A DNA stretch of 64,000 bases, from assembly GCF_017874715.1 (NCBI RefSeq), contig NZ_JAGGLR010000042.1, positions 1 to 64,000 on the forward strand, given 5' to 3'. The notes under the pieces were generated by a model, which saw nothing but the letters and a program-made list of their open reading frames with translations, made no database searches and was not told the DNA's origin. Source of the stretch: Streptomyces iranensis. Its GTDB lineage: Bacteria; Actinomycetota; Actinomycetes; Streptomycetales; Streptomycetaceae. Both the position numbers and the translations under genes were made by a program. Of the stretch, positions 45,956-53,240 are shown one piece after another. How positions within the stretch are numbered: the stretch's first letter is position 1; each line of letters opens with the position of its first letter.

Positions 45956-46953
45956 CATCCGCATCTGACGCCGTCGTGACCGCATCTGACGCCGTCGTGA
46001 CCGGCGTCGGCCTGGCGCTGCCGGGCGCCCGCCACACCGCGGACCTGCTGCGCACCACCCGGGAACCGGCCGAGCCGGTGGACCCCGGCACCCTGATCGG
46101 CCGCCGGGGCCTGCGCTACAAGGACCGGGCCACCCAGCTCGCCCTGTGCGCCGCACAGGACGTCCTGCGCTCATCCGGGCTGCTGCCGGCCGACGGCGAG
46201 GGCGGACTGACCGTTCCCGGGGACTCGGTCGGCGTCGCCGTCAGCTCCAACCTCGGCAACCTGGACACCGTCTGCGAGGTGGCCTCGGCCATCGCGGCGG
46301 AGACGACCTCGCGCATCAGCCCCATGGCGCTGCCCAACGCGTCGAGCAATGTGATCGCCTCATCGGTGGCGATGCAGCACGGGCTGCGCGGACCCAACCT
46401 GATGTTCTGCAACGGACCGACCTCGGGGCTCGACGCGGTGTACTGGGCCGCGGCCCTGGTGTCCGCCGGCCGGTGCGACCGGGTGGTCGTCATCGGCGTG
46501 GAGACCGCCAACGCCGTGGTGGAAGGGCTGCTCGGCGAGCCCGCGGAGCGACTGCTGGACGGCGCCGTCGCCCTGGTCGTCGAGAGCGGGCCGGCCGCCC
46601 GCGCCCGCGGCGCGCGGCCGATGGCCGCCCTGGGGCCGTACACCCGGCGGGGAAGTGTCCGGGCCGTGGTCGAGCGGGTGCTCCCCGGGGGACGCCCCGC
46701 CCCCGCCATCTGGTTCACCTCCCAGGAGCAGCCCCCGGCCCTCGCCACGCCCGGCTTCCCCGACGCGCCACGCCATGACCCGACCGGCGTGTTCGGGCGG
46801 GCCGACGGCGCCCTGGGCGTGCTCCAGTGCGCCGCCGCCGTCGGCCGGTTCGGCACCCACCCCAGCGGAACGGCGCTGATCACCACGGGTGACGACACCG
46901 ATGACGCGGTCGCGGGCCTGCTGCTGCACTCCGCCCGGGAGGAACGCCCGTGA
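45952..46953 (+). CDS. Ketosynthase-like protein without active cysteine (CLF-like, first)
   Basis: 333 residues with the KS/thiolase fold; the position of the nucleophile reads CNGPTSG (P156 in place of Cys), so it cannot form an acyl-enzyme there. The late catalytic part is short. Coupled by GTGA overlap to KS2, it is likely its non-catalytic partner (chain length factor-like). Codons 4-17 contain a perfect 21-bp duplication. The GTG start is at the stop of KS2, so translation is coupled. Confidence 0.85.
   Translation: MTSASDAVVTASDAVVTGVGLALPGARHTADLLRTTREPAEPVDPGTLIGRRGLRYKDRATQLALCAAQDVLRSSGLLPADGEGGLTVPGDSVGVAVSSNLGNLDTVCEVASAIAAETTSRISPMALPNASSNVIASSVAMQHGLRGPNLMFCNGPTSGLDAVYWAAALVSAGRCDRVVVIGVETANAVVEGLLGEPAERLLDGAVALVVESGPAARARGARPMAALGPYTRRGSVRAVVERVLPGGRPAPAIWFTSQEQPPALATPGFPDAPRHDPTGVFGRADGALGVLQCAAAVGRFGTHPSGTALITTGDDTDDAVAGLLLHSAREERP
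45961..46002 (+). repeat. Perfect 21-bp in-frame duplication
   Basis: 45961-45981 and 45982-46002 are identical 21-mers (GCATCTGACGCC...). They duplicate seven residues (A-S-D-A-V-V-T) at the N-terminus of the CLF-like protein without breaking the frame. This looks like a recent slippage event. Confidence 0.93.
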
Positions 46954-47831
46954 GCGTGGACCCCGGCCGGTACACCACCCCGGTACGCCAGAGCGGCGGC
47001 GACGCGGAGCAGCAGCCGGTGATCGTGCGGTGCGCCCGGCGGGCACTGGCCCCCGATCCGCTGCGGGTGCTGCTGCTGCACGGGCTGTGCAGCAACGCCG
47101 GTGTCTGGGACCCCTTCGTGCCGCTGGCCGACCCGCGGTGCGAGCTGTGGACCGCCGACCTGCCGTGGCGGGGCACCGGGGTGCACGGCTGGACCGGCCT
47201 CCCCGTCGAGACCTGGGCCGGTCGGGCGGTGGCCGCCGTACCGGGCGGGCCCGACGTCGTCATCGCGCACTCCTTCGGCACCAGCGCCGCGCTGACCTGG
47301 CTGGACCGGTGGAGCAGCGGCGGCGCGGACACCCGGGGGCCGAGCGCCGTGGTGCTCGTCTCCCCGCTGTACCGGGCCACGGCCGAGGAGTTCGACTGGA
47401 ACTCGCTCGCCTACTACGTCAACAACTTCGACCGGATCCTCATCGAAGGCATGCACATGGGGCCCAGCAGGCGTCTCCCCGCGGAGCGCCGGCACACCAT
47501 CGCCATGAAGATCCGCGATCTGGTCAGCCCCTACGGGTGGTTCCAGTTCTTCGGCACGTATCTGCGGATGCCGCAGATGCGCACCGAACGGATGACGATG
47601 CCGTTCCTCCTCGTCAGCGGCGGCGAGGACATGGTGGCCGCCCCCTCCGACGCGGAAGGGCTCGCCAAGTCGCTTCCCGACGCGTCCGTGCACGTCCTGC
47701 CGTGCCATGGACACTTCCCGATGGTCACGGCGGCCGAAGAGTTCGCCGACCTCACCAACACGTTCCTGCGGACCCGGCTGCCGGGCCCGCCGTCAGGATC
47801 CCCTCACCTCACCATGGAGCACAACCGATGA
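46950..47831 (+). CDS. Alpha/beta hydrolase
   Basis: 293 residues. H44-G45 form the oxyanion-hole motif, the nucleophile is S108 in AHSFG, the acid is near GGEDMV and the late histidine in CHGHFP. It starts at GTG 46950 overlapping the CLF-like stop. It probably acts as a discrete thioesterase or hydrolase for the type II chain; the substrate is unknown. It overlaps the next gene by 4 bases. Confidence 0.87.
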   Translation: MSVDPGRYTTPVRQSGGDAEQQPVIVRCARRALAPDPLRVLLLHGLCSNAGVWDPFVPLADPRCELWTADLPWRGTGVHGWTGLPVETWAGRAVAAVPGGPDVVIAHSFGTSAALTWLDRWSSGGADTRGPSAVVLVSPLYRATAEEFDWNSLAYYVNNFDRILIEGMHMGPSRRLPAERRHTIAMKIRDLVSPYGWFQFFGTYLRMPQMRTERMTMPFLLVSGGEDMVAAPSDAEGLAKSLPDASVHVLPCHGHFPMVTAAEEFADLTNTFLRTRLPGPPSGSPHLTMEHNR

Positions 47832-48838
47832 CCACCGACACCGAGCCCGTGCTGGAACCGCTGCTCGCCAAGAGCACGCAGGTGGCCCTGCGGCCCCGGT
47901 ACGAAGGCTCGAACATCTGCACCTGGATCGGGTTCAAGCATGTCAACTACCTGGTCGAGGAGGCCGTTCTCGAGCACTTCCGCAGCGCGGGGATGCCCGC
48001 CCGTGCCCTGTTCGAGGACTACGGCCTGGGTCTGGACCTCGTCGGCCTGGACACCCGCATCCTGCACGCCCTGCACATGGACGACCTCGTGGAGACCCGG
48101 GTCGAACCGGCGGCCAAGGACACCGACGACGTCCTCCGCTTCCGGGTCACACTGACCCTGGAGCGGGGCGGGCAGCGGCTCAAGGCGGCCACCTCCAAGG
48201 TCGCGGTCTCCCTGCGGCGCAGCGACTTCCTGCCCGCCGAGGGCGAGCCGCCGGCCGAACTGGCCCGGTTCGTGGTGTCCAGGCTGGGCACCGGGCAGGC
48301 GCAGTCACCCCCCGCGGCCGTGCCCGCCGACGACCGCGCGCTCTCCCTCGGCCGGGGCACGACCGGCGCCGACCCGGTGCTGGAGCAGCTGACCGCCGGG
48401 GAGAACGCCTTCGGCTGGAAGTGGCGCATCCCGTACCCGTACTGCCACTTCAGCGAGCGCATCCAGATGTCCGGCTATCTGCGCCAGATGGAGGAGGTGG
48501 TCGACCTCTTCCTGGCCGACCGGGGCATCTCCATCAAGCAGCTGCTCGAGGACCGCAAGTGGATACCCGTCGTCCCGCACTCCTCCATCCACGTCCTCGA
48601 CGAGGCGCTGATGGAGGAGGACCTCTACACCGTCTACACGGTCGAGGACGTGTTCAAGGACTTCACCTACACCTCCCGCCTGGACTGCTACGTGGTGCGT
48701 GAGGGCCGGCTCGTGCGGACCGCCACCGGCACCATCACCCACGGCTACGCGGAGATCGAGAGCCGCCACGACTGGTCCCTGGTCACCTTCGACGACCGCG
48801 TCCTGCGTGCCCTCGGTGGCGAACCGGCCGCCGGCTGA
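47828..48838 (+). CDS. Double-hotdog thioesterase-like protein
   Basis: 336 residues in two hotdog halves (~10-130 and ~195-320), resembling acyl-ACP thioesterases of the FatA/FatB type and 4-hydroxybenzoyl-CoA thioesterase-like folds (GFKHVNYLVEEAVLEHFR, then YPYCHFSERIQMSGYLRQMEEVVD). It may release or transfer an acyl group from ACP, or be a dehydratase-like hotdog. The start ATG 47828 overlaps the hydrolase stop (ATGA). A 62-base gap follows before the DsrE trio. Confidence 0.8.
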   Translation: MTTDTEPVLEPLLAKSTQVALRPRYEGSNICTWIGFKHVNYLVEEAVLEHFRSAGMPARALFEDYGLGLDLVGLDTRILHALHMDDLVETRVEPAAKDTDDVLRFRVTLTLERGGQRLKAATSKVAVSLRRSDFLPAEGEPPAELARFVVSRLGTGQAQSPPAAVPADDRALSLGRGTTGADPVLEQLTAGENAFGWKWRIPYPYCHFSERIQMSGYLRQMEEVVDLFLADRGISIKQLLEDRKWIPVVPHSSIHVLDEALMEEDLYTVYTVEDVFKDFTYTSRLDCYVVREGRLVRTATGTITHGYAEIESRHDWSLVTFDDRVLRALGGEPAAG

Positions 48839-48900
48839 CGGCCGGGGCACGGACGGACGCTGACGGACCGGACGCCGATGGACCCGGAGACATCCCTGCC

Positions 48901-49227
48901 ATGAACGAATACCTGCTGATCGAGAGCGGCGGCCCGCCGGCCGGTCCGGGCAGTCACCGGTTCACCGGCGACGCCGCCCAACTGGTGCGGGAGGGCGAGG
49001 ACGTCGTGCTGTTCCTGGTCGAGAACGGCGTGGCCGGGGCGGTGCGGGGAGCCATGCCCGAACTCGACGCCCTGCTGGGAAACGGCGGCCGGCTGTGGGT
49101 GGACGCGTTCTCCCTGCGCCAGCGGGCCGTTGACGCCGAGGATCTGGTGCCCGGCGCCCGGCTGGTGGAGATGCGAGACGTGGCGCGGAAGCTGCTGAGC
49201 CCCGCGGTGCGGATGGTGTGGCACTGA
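48901..49227 (+). CDS. DsrE-family protein, first of three (no cysteine)
   Basis: 108 residues of the DsrE/DsrF-like fold (YLLIESGGPPAG..., FTGDAAQLVREGEDVVLFLVENGVAGAVRGAM). It has no cysteine at all, so it cannot itself carry a persulfide. ATG 48901 with GGAGA upstream. The next gene begins one base after its stop, and a third member follows, so the three likely form one complex, as DsrEFH and TusBCD do. This is inference from fold and order. Confidence 0.82.
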   Translation: MNEYLLIESGGPPAGPGSHRFTGDAAQLVREGEDVVLFLVENGVAGAVRGAMPELDALLGNGGRLWVDAFSLRQRAVDAEDLVPGARLVEMRDVARKLLSPAVRMVWH

Positions 49228-49228
49228 C

Positions 49229-49636
49229 ATGGTCTTCGCCGTCCGACACACCGATGTGATGCTGAAACTGCTGGGCGCGCCCCACCGCACCGATCTGGTG
49301 ACCAGCGCGCTCCGGCTGGCCCAGGCCCTGCTGGACGAGGGCGCCGCCGTACAGGTCTGGGCCTGCGGCGACGCCACCGCGCTCACCTGCGCCGCCTTCG
49401 GCGACAGCAAACCCGTCAACGTCGCCGAGCGCACGGTGGACCACCCCTCCACCGGCACGGTGATACGGGAGCTGCTCACCGCCTACCCCGAGCGCCTGGA
49501 CTGGTACGTCTGCCGCTTCTGCTGTGCGGAGCGCGGCAGGTCCGAGCAGATCACCGAGGTGCTCAAGCGCCCGCCGAGCCAGTTCTGGCAGCACGTACGG
49601 GCCACCGACAAGGTCGTGGCGATGGGGGTCTGCTGA
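49229..49636 (+). CDS. DsrE-family protein, second of three (cysteine-rich)
   Basis: 135 residues with the DsrE fold. Cysteines are C46, C54, C95, C98, C99 and the last residue C135. VCRFCCAERG at 94-103 resembles the conserved cysteine loop of DsrE/TusD that carries the relayed sulfur. It is the only member of the trio with cysteines, so it would be the sulfur-carrying or metal/redox subunit. ATG 49229 directly follows the first gene. Sulfur transfer is plausible from family knowledge but unproven. Confidence 0.8.
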   Translation: MVFAVRHTDVMLKLLGAPHRTDLVTSALRLAQALLDEGAAVQVWACGDATALTCAAFGDSKPVNVAERTVDHPSTGTVIRELLTAYPERLDWYVCRFCCAERGRSEQITEVLKRPPSQFWQHVRATDKVVAMGVC

Positions 49637-49639
49637 ACC

Positions 49640-50035
49640 GTGGCCACGACCGACAACACCCTGCTGATCATCGAGCGCGCCCATCGGGGCGCGGTCGAGA
49701 CCCAGTTCGCCGACACCCTGTTCTTCGTCCGTGAGCTGCACCGGCAGAGCGGAGGCCTCCATGTGGTGCTGCGCGGTCTCGCAGCCTCGTACGCGGTGGA
49801 CACCACGTATGAGGCGGCCCTGCGCATCGCCGGGCGAACGCTCGACACGCTCCCCGACCCGCGCCGGCTGCTCCGGCAACTCCTCGACGACGGCGCCACC
49901 GTGTTCGTGGAGGAGGCCGATCTGTCCGCGCTGGGCGCCCGCGCGCGGGAGCGATTGCTCCCCGGAGTGCGCCGCGTGGCCGGGGCCGAGCTGGTGAGCC
50001 GCTGGTCCGACTACGCACGGGTGTGGTTCTTCTGA
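49640..50035 (+). CDS. DsrE-family protein, third of three (no cysteine)
   Basis: 131 residues, alpha/beta DsrE-like (NTLLIIERAHRGAVETQFADTLFFVREL..., ARRRLLRQLLDDGATVFVEEAD-like region at ~75-95). It contains no cysteine. GTG 49640 is three bases after the stop of the second gene. The three genes are thus a tight unit between the thioesterase-like gene and the KS-like gene at 50101. Confidence 0.78.
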   Translation: MATTDNTLLIIERAHRGAVETQFADTLFFVRELHRQSGGLHVVLRGLAASYAVDTTYEAALRIAGRTLDTLPDPRRLLRQLLDDGATVFVEEADLSALGARARERLLPGVRRVAGAELVSRWSDYARVWFF

Positions 50036-50100
50036 CCTCCGCCCGCGCCCACCCCCACCCCCATCCGCCTCCCGCCCGCGCCCGAAGGAAACAACCGTCC

Positions 50101-51228
50101 ATGGTCTCCACCGACACGGCCGCCGGTCCGGTCATCTCCGCCTGGTCCGCGATCTCCCCGCTCGGGCTGGGCAGCACCGAGTTCTCCCGGGGGCTGGGCT
50201 CCGGCCGCCGGGCCGCGGTCCGGCTGGACCGCGAGGAGTGGCAGGTGCCGTATCGGGAGGCGTGCCTGGTCCCCGGCTTCGACATCCGGGGGCTGCTGGG
50301 CCGCAAGGGCACCCGCTCGATGGACCGGATCACCGGCCTGGCCGTGGTCGCCCTCGGCCGGCTGCTCGCCACCGGCGACGCCGTTCGGCTGCCGGGGATC
50401 GACGAGGACACCGGCCTGGTGCTGGGCACCAGCACCGGAAGCGCCCAGAGCATGATGAACTTCACCCGGGACTCCCTGGTGGGGGACCGCCCCTATCTGG
50501 TCGACCCGGCGCGCTTCCCCAACACCGTGATGAACTGCGCCGCCGGACAGTCGGCCATCTGGCACCGCCTCAAGGGCCCCAACACCACGATCGCCGGGGG
50601 CAGGGCCACCGGACTGCTGGCCCTGCGGTACGCGCTGCGGCTGCACCGGGCGGGCCGCGCGCGGACCCTGCTGTGCGGCGCGGTCGAGGAGTTCTCCACG
50701 GCCCGCGCCTGGCTCGCCTGGCACGCGCGCGGAGTCACCGGTGACGACGGGCGGCACGACGCCGTACTCGGCGAGGGCGCCGCGGTGTGGCTGCTCGAGG
50801 ACGCCGAGGACGCCCGGGTCCACGGCCGGCGCGGTATCGCGGAGGTCATGGGGCTGGAGTTCGGCTTCGCCGAGGACCACTCGGCGATCCGGCCGGTGCT
50901 GGCGGACTGTCTGCGCCGGCTGCTGGAGCGGTCGGGCCTCGCCGCGGACGGCATCGACGCCCTCGCCGACACCCAGTTGGCCGGGCCCGACGGCGACGCG
51001 GAGCGCGCCGCCGTCGCCGAGGTGCTCGGCACCCGCCTTCCGCCCCGGGTGGCCTGCGCCGATTCCATCGGCGACACGTTCGCGGCATCCGCAGCCTTCC
51101 AGATCGCCGCGGTGCTCGCCCGCGCCGGATCCGGGGAGTCCGATGCCGGGGCCCGGACCGTCCTGATCACTTCCGCCGAGGCCAACGGCATGGTCGGAGC
51201 CGCCCTGCTGAGGCTCGCGGGTTCCTGA
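50101..51228 (+). CDS. Ketosynthase-like protein without active cysteine (CLF-like, second)
   Basis: 375 residues with KS fold. The site of the nucleophile is IAGGRATG, so R168 replaces Cys. The motif NCAAGQSAIWHRLKGPNTT is typical of chain-length-factor partners in highly reducing type II systems. It is probably the partner of KS1 at 43537, despite being seven genes away. ATG 50101 has AAGGAAA; the upstream extension of the frame is a His/Pro-rich stretch without homology. Confidence 0.88.
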   Translation: MVSTDTAAGPVISAWSAISPLGLGSTEFSRGLGSGRRAAVRLDREEWQVPYREACLVPGFDIRGLLGRKGTRSMDRITGLAVVALGRLLATGDAVRLPGIDEDTGLVLGTSTGSAQSMMNFTRDSLVGDRPYLVDPARFPNTVMNCAAGQSAIWHRLKGPNTTIAGGRATGLLALRYALRLHRAGRARTLLCGAVEEFSTARAWLAWHARGVTGDDGRHDAVLGEGAAVWLLEDAEDARVHGRRGIAEVMGLEFGFAEDHSAIRPVLADCLRRLLERSGLAADGIDALADTQLAGPDGDAERAAVAEVLGTRLPPRVACADSIGDTFAASAAFQIAAVLARAGSGESDAGARTVLITSAEANGMVGAALLRLAGS

Positions 51229-51243
51229 CCCCGTGCGCCATGT

Positions 51244-51312
51244 CCGATGGCGAACCTCAACCGATGGCGAACCGCAATTCGATGGCGACCCGCAACCGAT
51301 GGAGAGGCGAGG
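51244..51312 (+). repeat. Four ~17-bp tandem repeats upstream of the second ACP gene
   Basis: Units CCGATGGCGAACCTCAA, CCGATGGCGAACCGCAA, TTCGATGGCGACCCGCAA and CCGATGGAGAGGCGAGG follow one another at 51244-51312. The last unit contains the ribosome site of the ACP. The repeats fill the gap between the CLF-like and ACP genes. Confidence 0.85.
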
Positions 51313-51316
51313 CACG

Positions 51317-51580
51317 ATGCCCGACACCCAACCGACCCCCCTCGACCTGGAGGAGCTGCGGCGCACCATCGCCGAGGTGTTCTGCGTGGACCCGGGCGAG
51401 GTGACCGACGAGACCCGCTTCGTGGAGGATCTGGGCGGCGATTCGCTGCTGGCGCTCGAGGTGATCGTCGCCCTGGAGAAGAAGTACTCCGTGCGGTTCG
51501 CGGAGTCGGATGTGCGCGGGCTGACCACGCTGCCACGGACCTACGACGTGCTCGCGGACAAGCTCGGAGCCCGGGGATGA
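51317..51580 (+). CDS. Acyl carrier protein (second)
   Basis: 87 residues, a free ACP with phosphopantetheine serine S43 in DLGGDSLLALE. The sequence differs from the first ACP, so the two may serve the two KS systems separately. ATG 51317 has GAGAGGCGAGG upstream; an in-frame longer form would read through the tandem repeats. It overlaps the first dehydratase gene by four bases (ATGA). Confidence 0.93.
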   Translation: MPDTQPTPLDLEELRRTIAEVFCVDPGEVTDETRFVEDLGGDSLLALEVIVALEKKYSVRFAESDVRGLTTLPRTYDVLADKLGARG

Positions 51581-51963
51581 GCCGGGTGTGCACTCCGGTG
51601 GCGGGCCGGATCGAGCACGGCACGGCCCCGGACGGGACCACGCGCGTATCGATGACCGTCGGGCCCGAGGAGCCGGTGTTCCCCGGCCACTACCCCGGAT
51701 TCCCGATCTTCCCCGGCGTCTGTGTCATCGAGTTCCTGCACCGCGGAGCGCTGGCCACGGTCCCGGAACCGGACCGCGCCTGGGCGCTGTCCGGCATCGA
51801 GAGCGCGCGGTTCATGAACCCCGTCCTCCCGGGCGATACGCTCACCGCCGAGCTGACCTGGCGCCGCGACGGCGCGGGCGGACGCTGCTCCGCCTCGGTC
51901 ACCGGCCCGCGCGGCACCATCGCCCGGATCGCCCTCCGCTTCGAGGACGAGGGGGCGCGGTGA
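51577..51963 (+). CDS. FabZ-like hotdog dehydratase (first)
   Basis: 128 residues. Catalytic His is in PGHYPGFPIFPG and the acid in VCVIEFLH; both match FabZ. It would dehydrate 3-hydroxyacyl-ACP to the enoyl form. ATG 51577 overlaps the ACP stop, and its own stop overlaps the next gene (GTGA). It probably forms a heterodimer with the next protein. Confidence 0.88.
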   Translation: MSRVCTPVAGRIEHGTAPDGTTRVSMTVGPEEPVFPGHYPGFPIFPGVCVIEFLHRGALATVPEPDRAWALSGIESARFMNPVLPGDTLTAELTWRRDGAGGRCSASVTGPRGTIARIALRFEDEGAR

Positions 51964-52487
51964 CCGAGATGTCCGCCGGTGTCGCCGAACTCAAACGACG
52001 GCTTCCGCACCGCCATCCGATGCTGCTGCTCGACCGGGTCGTCCGGGTGGAGCCCGGCGCGCGGCTCATCGCACGCAAGGCCGTCACCTGCAACGAGCCC
52101 TGGTACGAGCGCCTCGCCGACGACGCGGCCGAAAGGGACCACGACTACCCGGTGGTGCTGCTCGTCGAGTCCTGCTGCCAGGCCGCCGGTCTCCTCGCCA
52201 CCTGGGACGCCCCGGTCCCCGACGCGCGGGGCGATCGCGTGATGCTGTTCGGCGGCATCTCAGGGGTCCGGTTCACCGGGCGGGTGCGTCCGGGCGATGT
52301 GGTGGAACACCAGGTGCGGCAGACCCGGAGCTTCGCGGACACCGTGATCTTCGAGGGGCGGAGCACGGTCGGGGACGAGACCGTCATGGAGATCGAACAG
52401 CTGGTCATCGCGTTCCGGCCGGGAGCCGGGCTGGCCACGGCCACCCCGGCCACGGCGGACCGGGCTCGAGGGGGGCGGACGACATGA
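51960..52487 (+). CDS. FabZ-like hotdog dehydratase (second, lacking catalytic His)
   Basis: 175 residues. LPHRHPMLLLDRVV is a FabZ hallmark and the acid is present in LLVESCCQAAG, but the catalytic HFP motif is replaced by HDYPVVLLVES with no glycine-rich PGxPxMPG. It is thus likely to be a non-catalytic partner of the 128-residue protein. GTG 51960 overlaps the previous stop, and ATGA overlap leads into the ketoreductase. Confidence 0.85.
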   Translation: MTEMSAGVAELKRRLPHRHPMLLLDRVVRVEPGARLIARKAVTCNEPWYERLADDAAERDHDYPVVLLVESCCQAAGLLATWDAPVPDARGDRVMLFGGISGVRFTGRVRPGDVVEHQVRQTRSFADTVIFEGRSTVGDETVMEIEQLVIAFRPGAGLATATPATADRARGGRTT

Positions 52488-53227
52488 CCGGCACCGACAA
52501 CCGGGTGGCCGTGGTCACCGGTGGTACGCGAGGCATCGGACGGGCCACGGTGCTGCGCCTGGCGCGCGAGGGGTACGACGTGGCGTTCTGCCATGCCTCA
52601 CCCGATCCGGAGCCCGGCGCACTGCTGGCGAAGGAGGTCGAGGAGCTGGACCGGCGGGCGATGGCCCTGCGGACCGATGTCTCGGACGCGGACGAGGTCC
52701 GCCGGTTCATGGTCGCCGTTCAGGAGGAGTTCGGCCCCATCGACGTCACGGTCACCTCCGCGGGCATCGTCCGCGACAATCCGCTGCTGCTCATGAAGGA
52801 CGAGGAGTGGCACCAGGTCCTGGACACCAACCTCGACGGCACCTACCACGTGTGCCGCGCGGCCGTCTTCGAGATGATGAAGCGCCGACGGGGCTGCATC
52901 GTCAACATCTCCTCGGTCGCCGGGGTCCACGGACACCCCACCCAGACCAACTACTCGGCCTCCAAGGCCGGGATCATCGGGTTCACCAAGGCGCTGGCCA
53001 AGGAGGTCGGCAGGTACGGCATCCGCGCCAACGTGGTGGCACCCGGATTCATCGAGACCGACATGACCGCCGCGCTGGCCGACAGCGCCCGCGCGGACGC
53101 CGCGAAGAAGATCCCGCTGCAGCGCTTCGGACGCCCCGAAGAGGTCGCGGACATGGTCGCGTACCTGGCCTCGGCCGAGTACGTGACCGGAAGCGTGCTG
53201 CAGATCGACGGCGGCATCGTCATCTGA
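52484..53227 (+). CDS. 3-ketoacyl-ACP reductase (FabG type)
   Basis: 247 residues, a short-chain dehydrogenase with NADPH motif TGGTRGIG (~12-19), catalytic S144 in NISSVAG, Y157 and K161 in YSASK. It would reduce 3-ketoacyl-ACP made by the KS. It overlaps the previous gene by four bases. As no enoyl reductase is present in the operon, the chains are expected to be unsaturated (polyene-like) unless a primary-metabolism enzyme helps. Confidence 0.93.
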   Translation: MTGTDNRVAVVTGGTRGIGRATVLRLAREGYDVAFCHASPDPEPGALLAKEVEELDRRAMALRTDVSDADEVRRFMVAVQEEFGPIDVTVTSAGIVRDNPLLLMKDEEWHQVLDTNLDGTYHVCRAAVFEMMKRRRGCIVNISSVAGVHGHPTQTNYSASKAGIIGFTKALAKEVGRYGIRANVVAPGFIETDMTAALADSARADAAKKIPLQRFGRPEEVADMVAYLASAEYVTGSVLQIDGGIVI

Positions 53228-53240
53228 GGAAAGGCCGGCC

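Noticed and set aside
43537..46953. Aromatic type II PKS (minimal PKS)
   Set aside because: No aromatase/cyclase gene lies with the KSs, and the reductase/dehydratase set points to reduced or unsaturated chains.
43232..50035. Thiotetronate (thiolactomycin-like) cluster
   Set aside because: Sulfur-relay-like genes suggested it, but the NRPS, cysteine desulfurase and thiouridylase-like genes typical of those clusters are absent, and the PKS layout differs.
51244..51312. CRISPR array
   Set aside because: The repeats follow each other without spacers, are too short and there are no cas genes.
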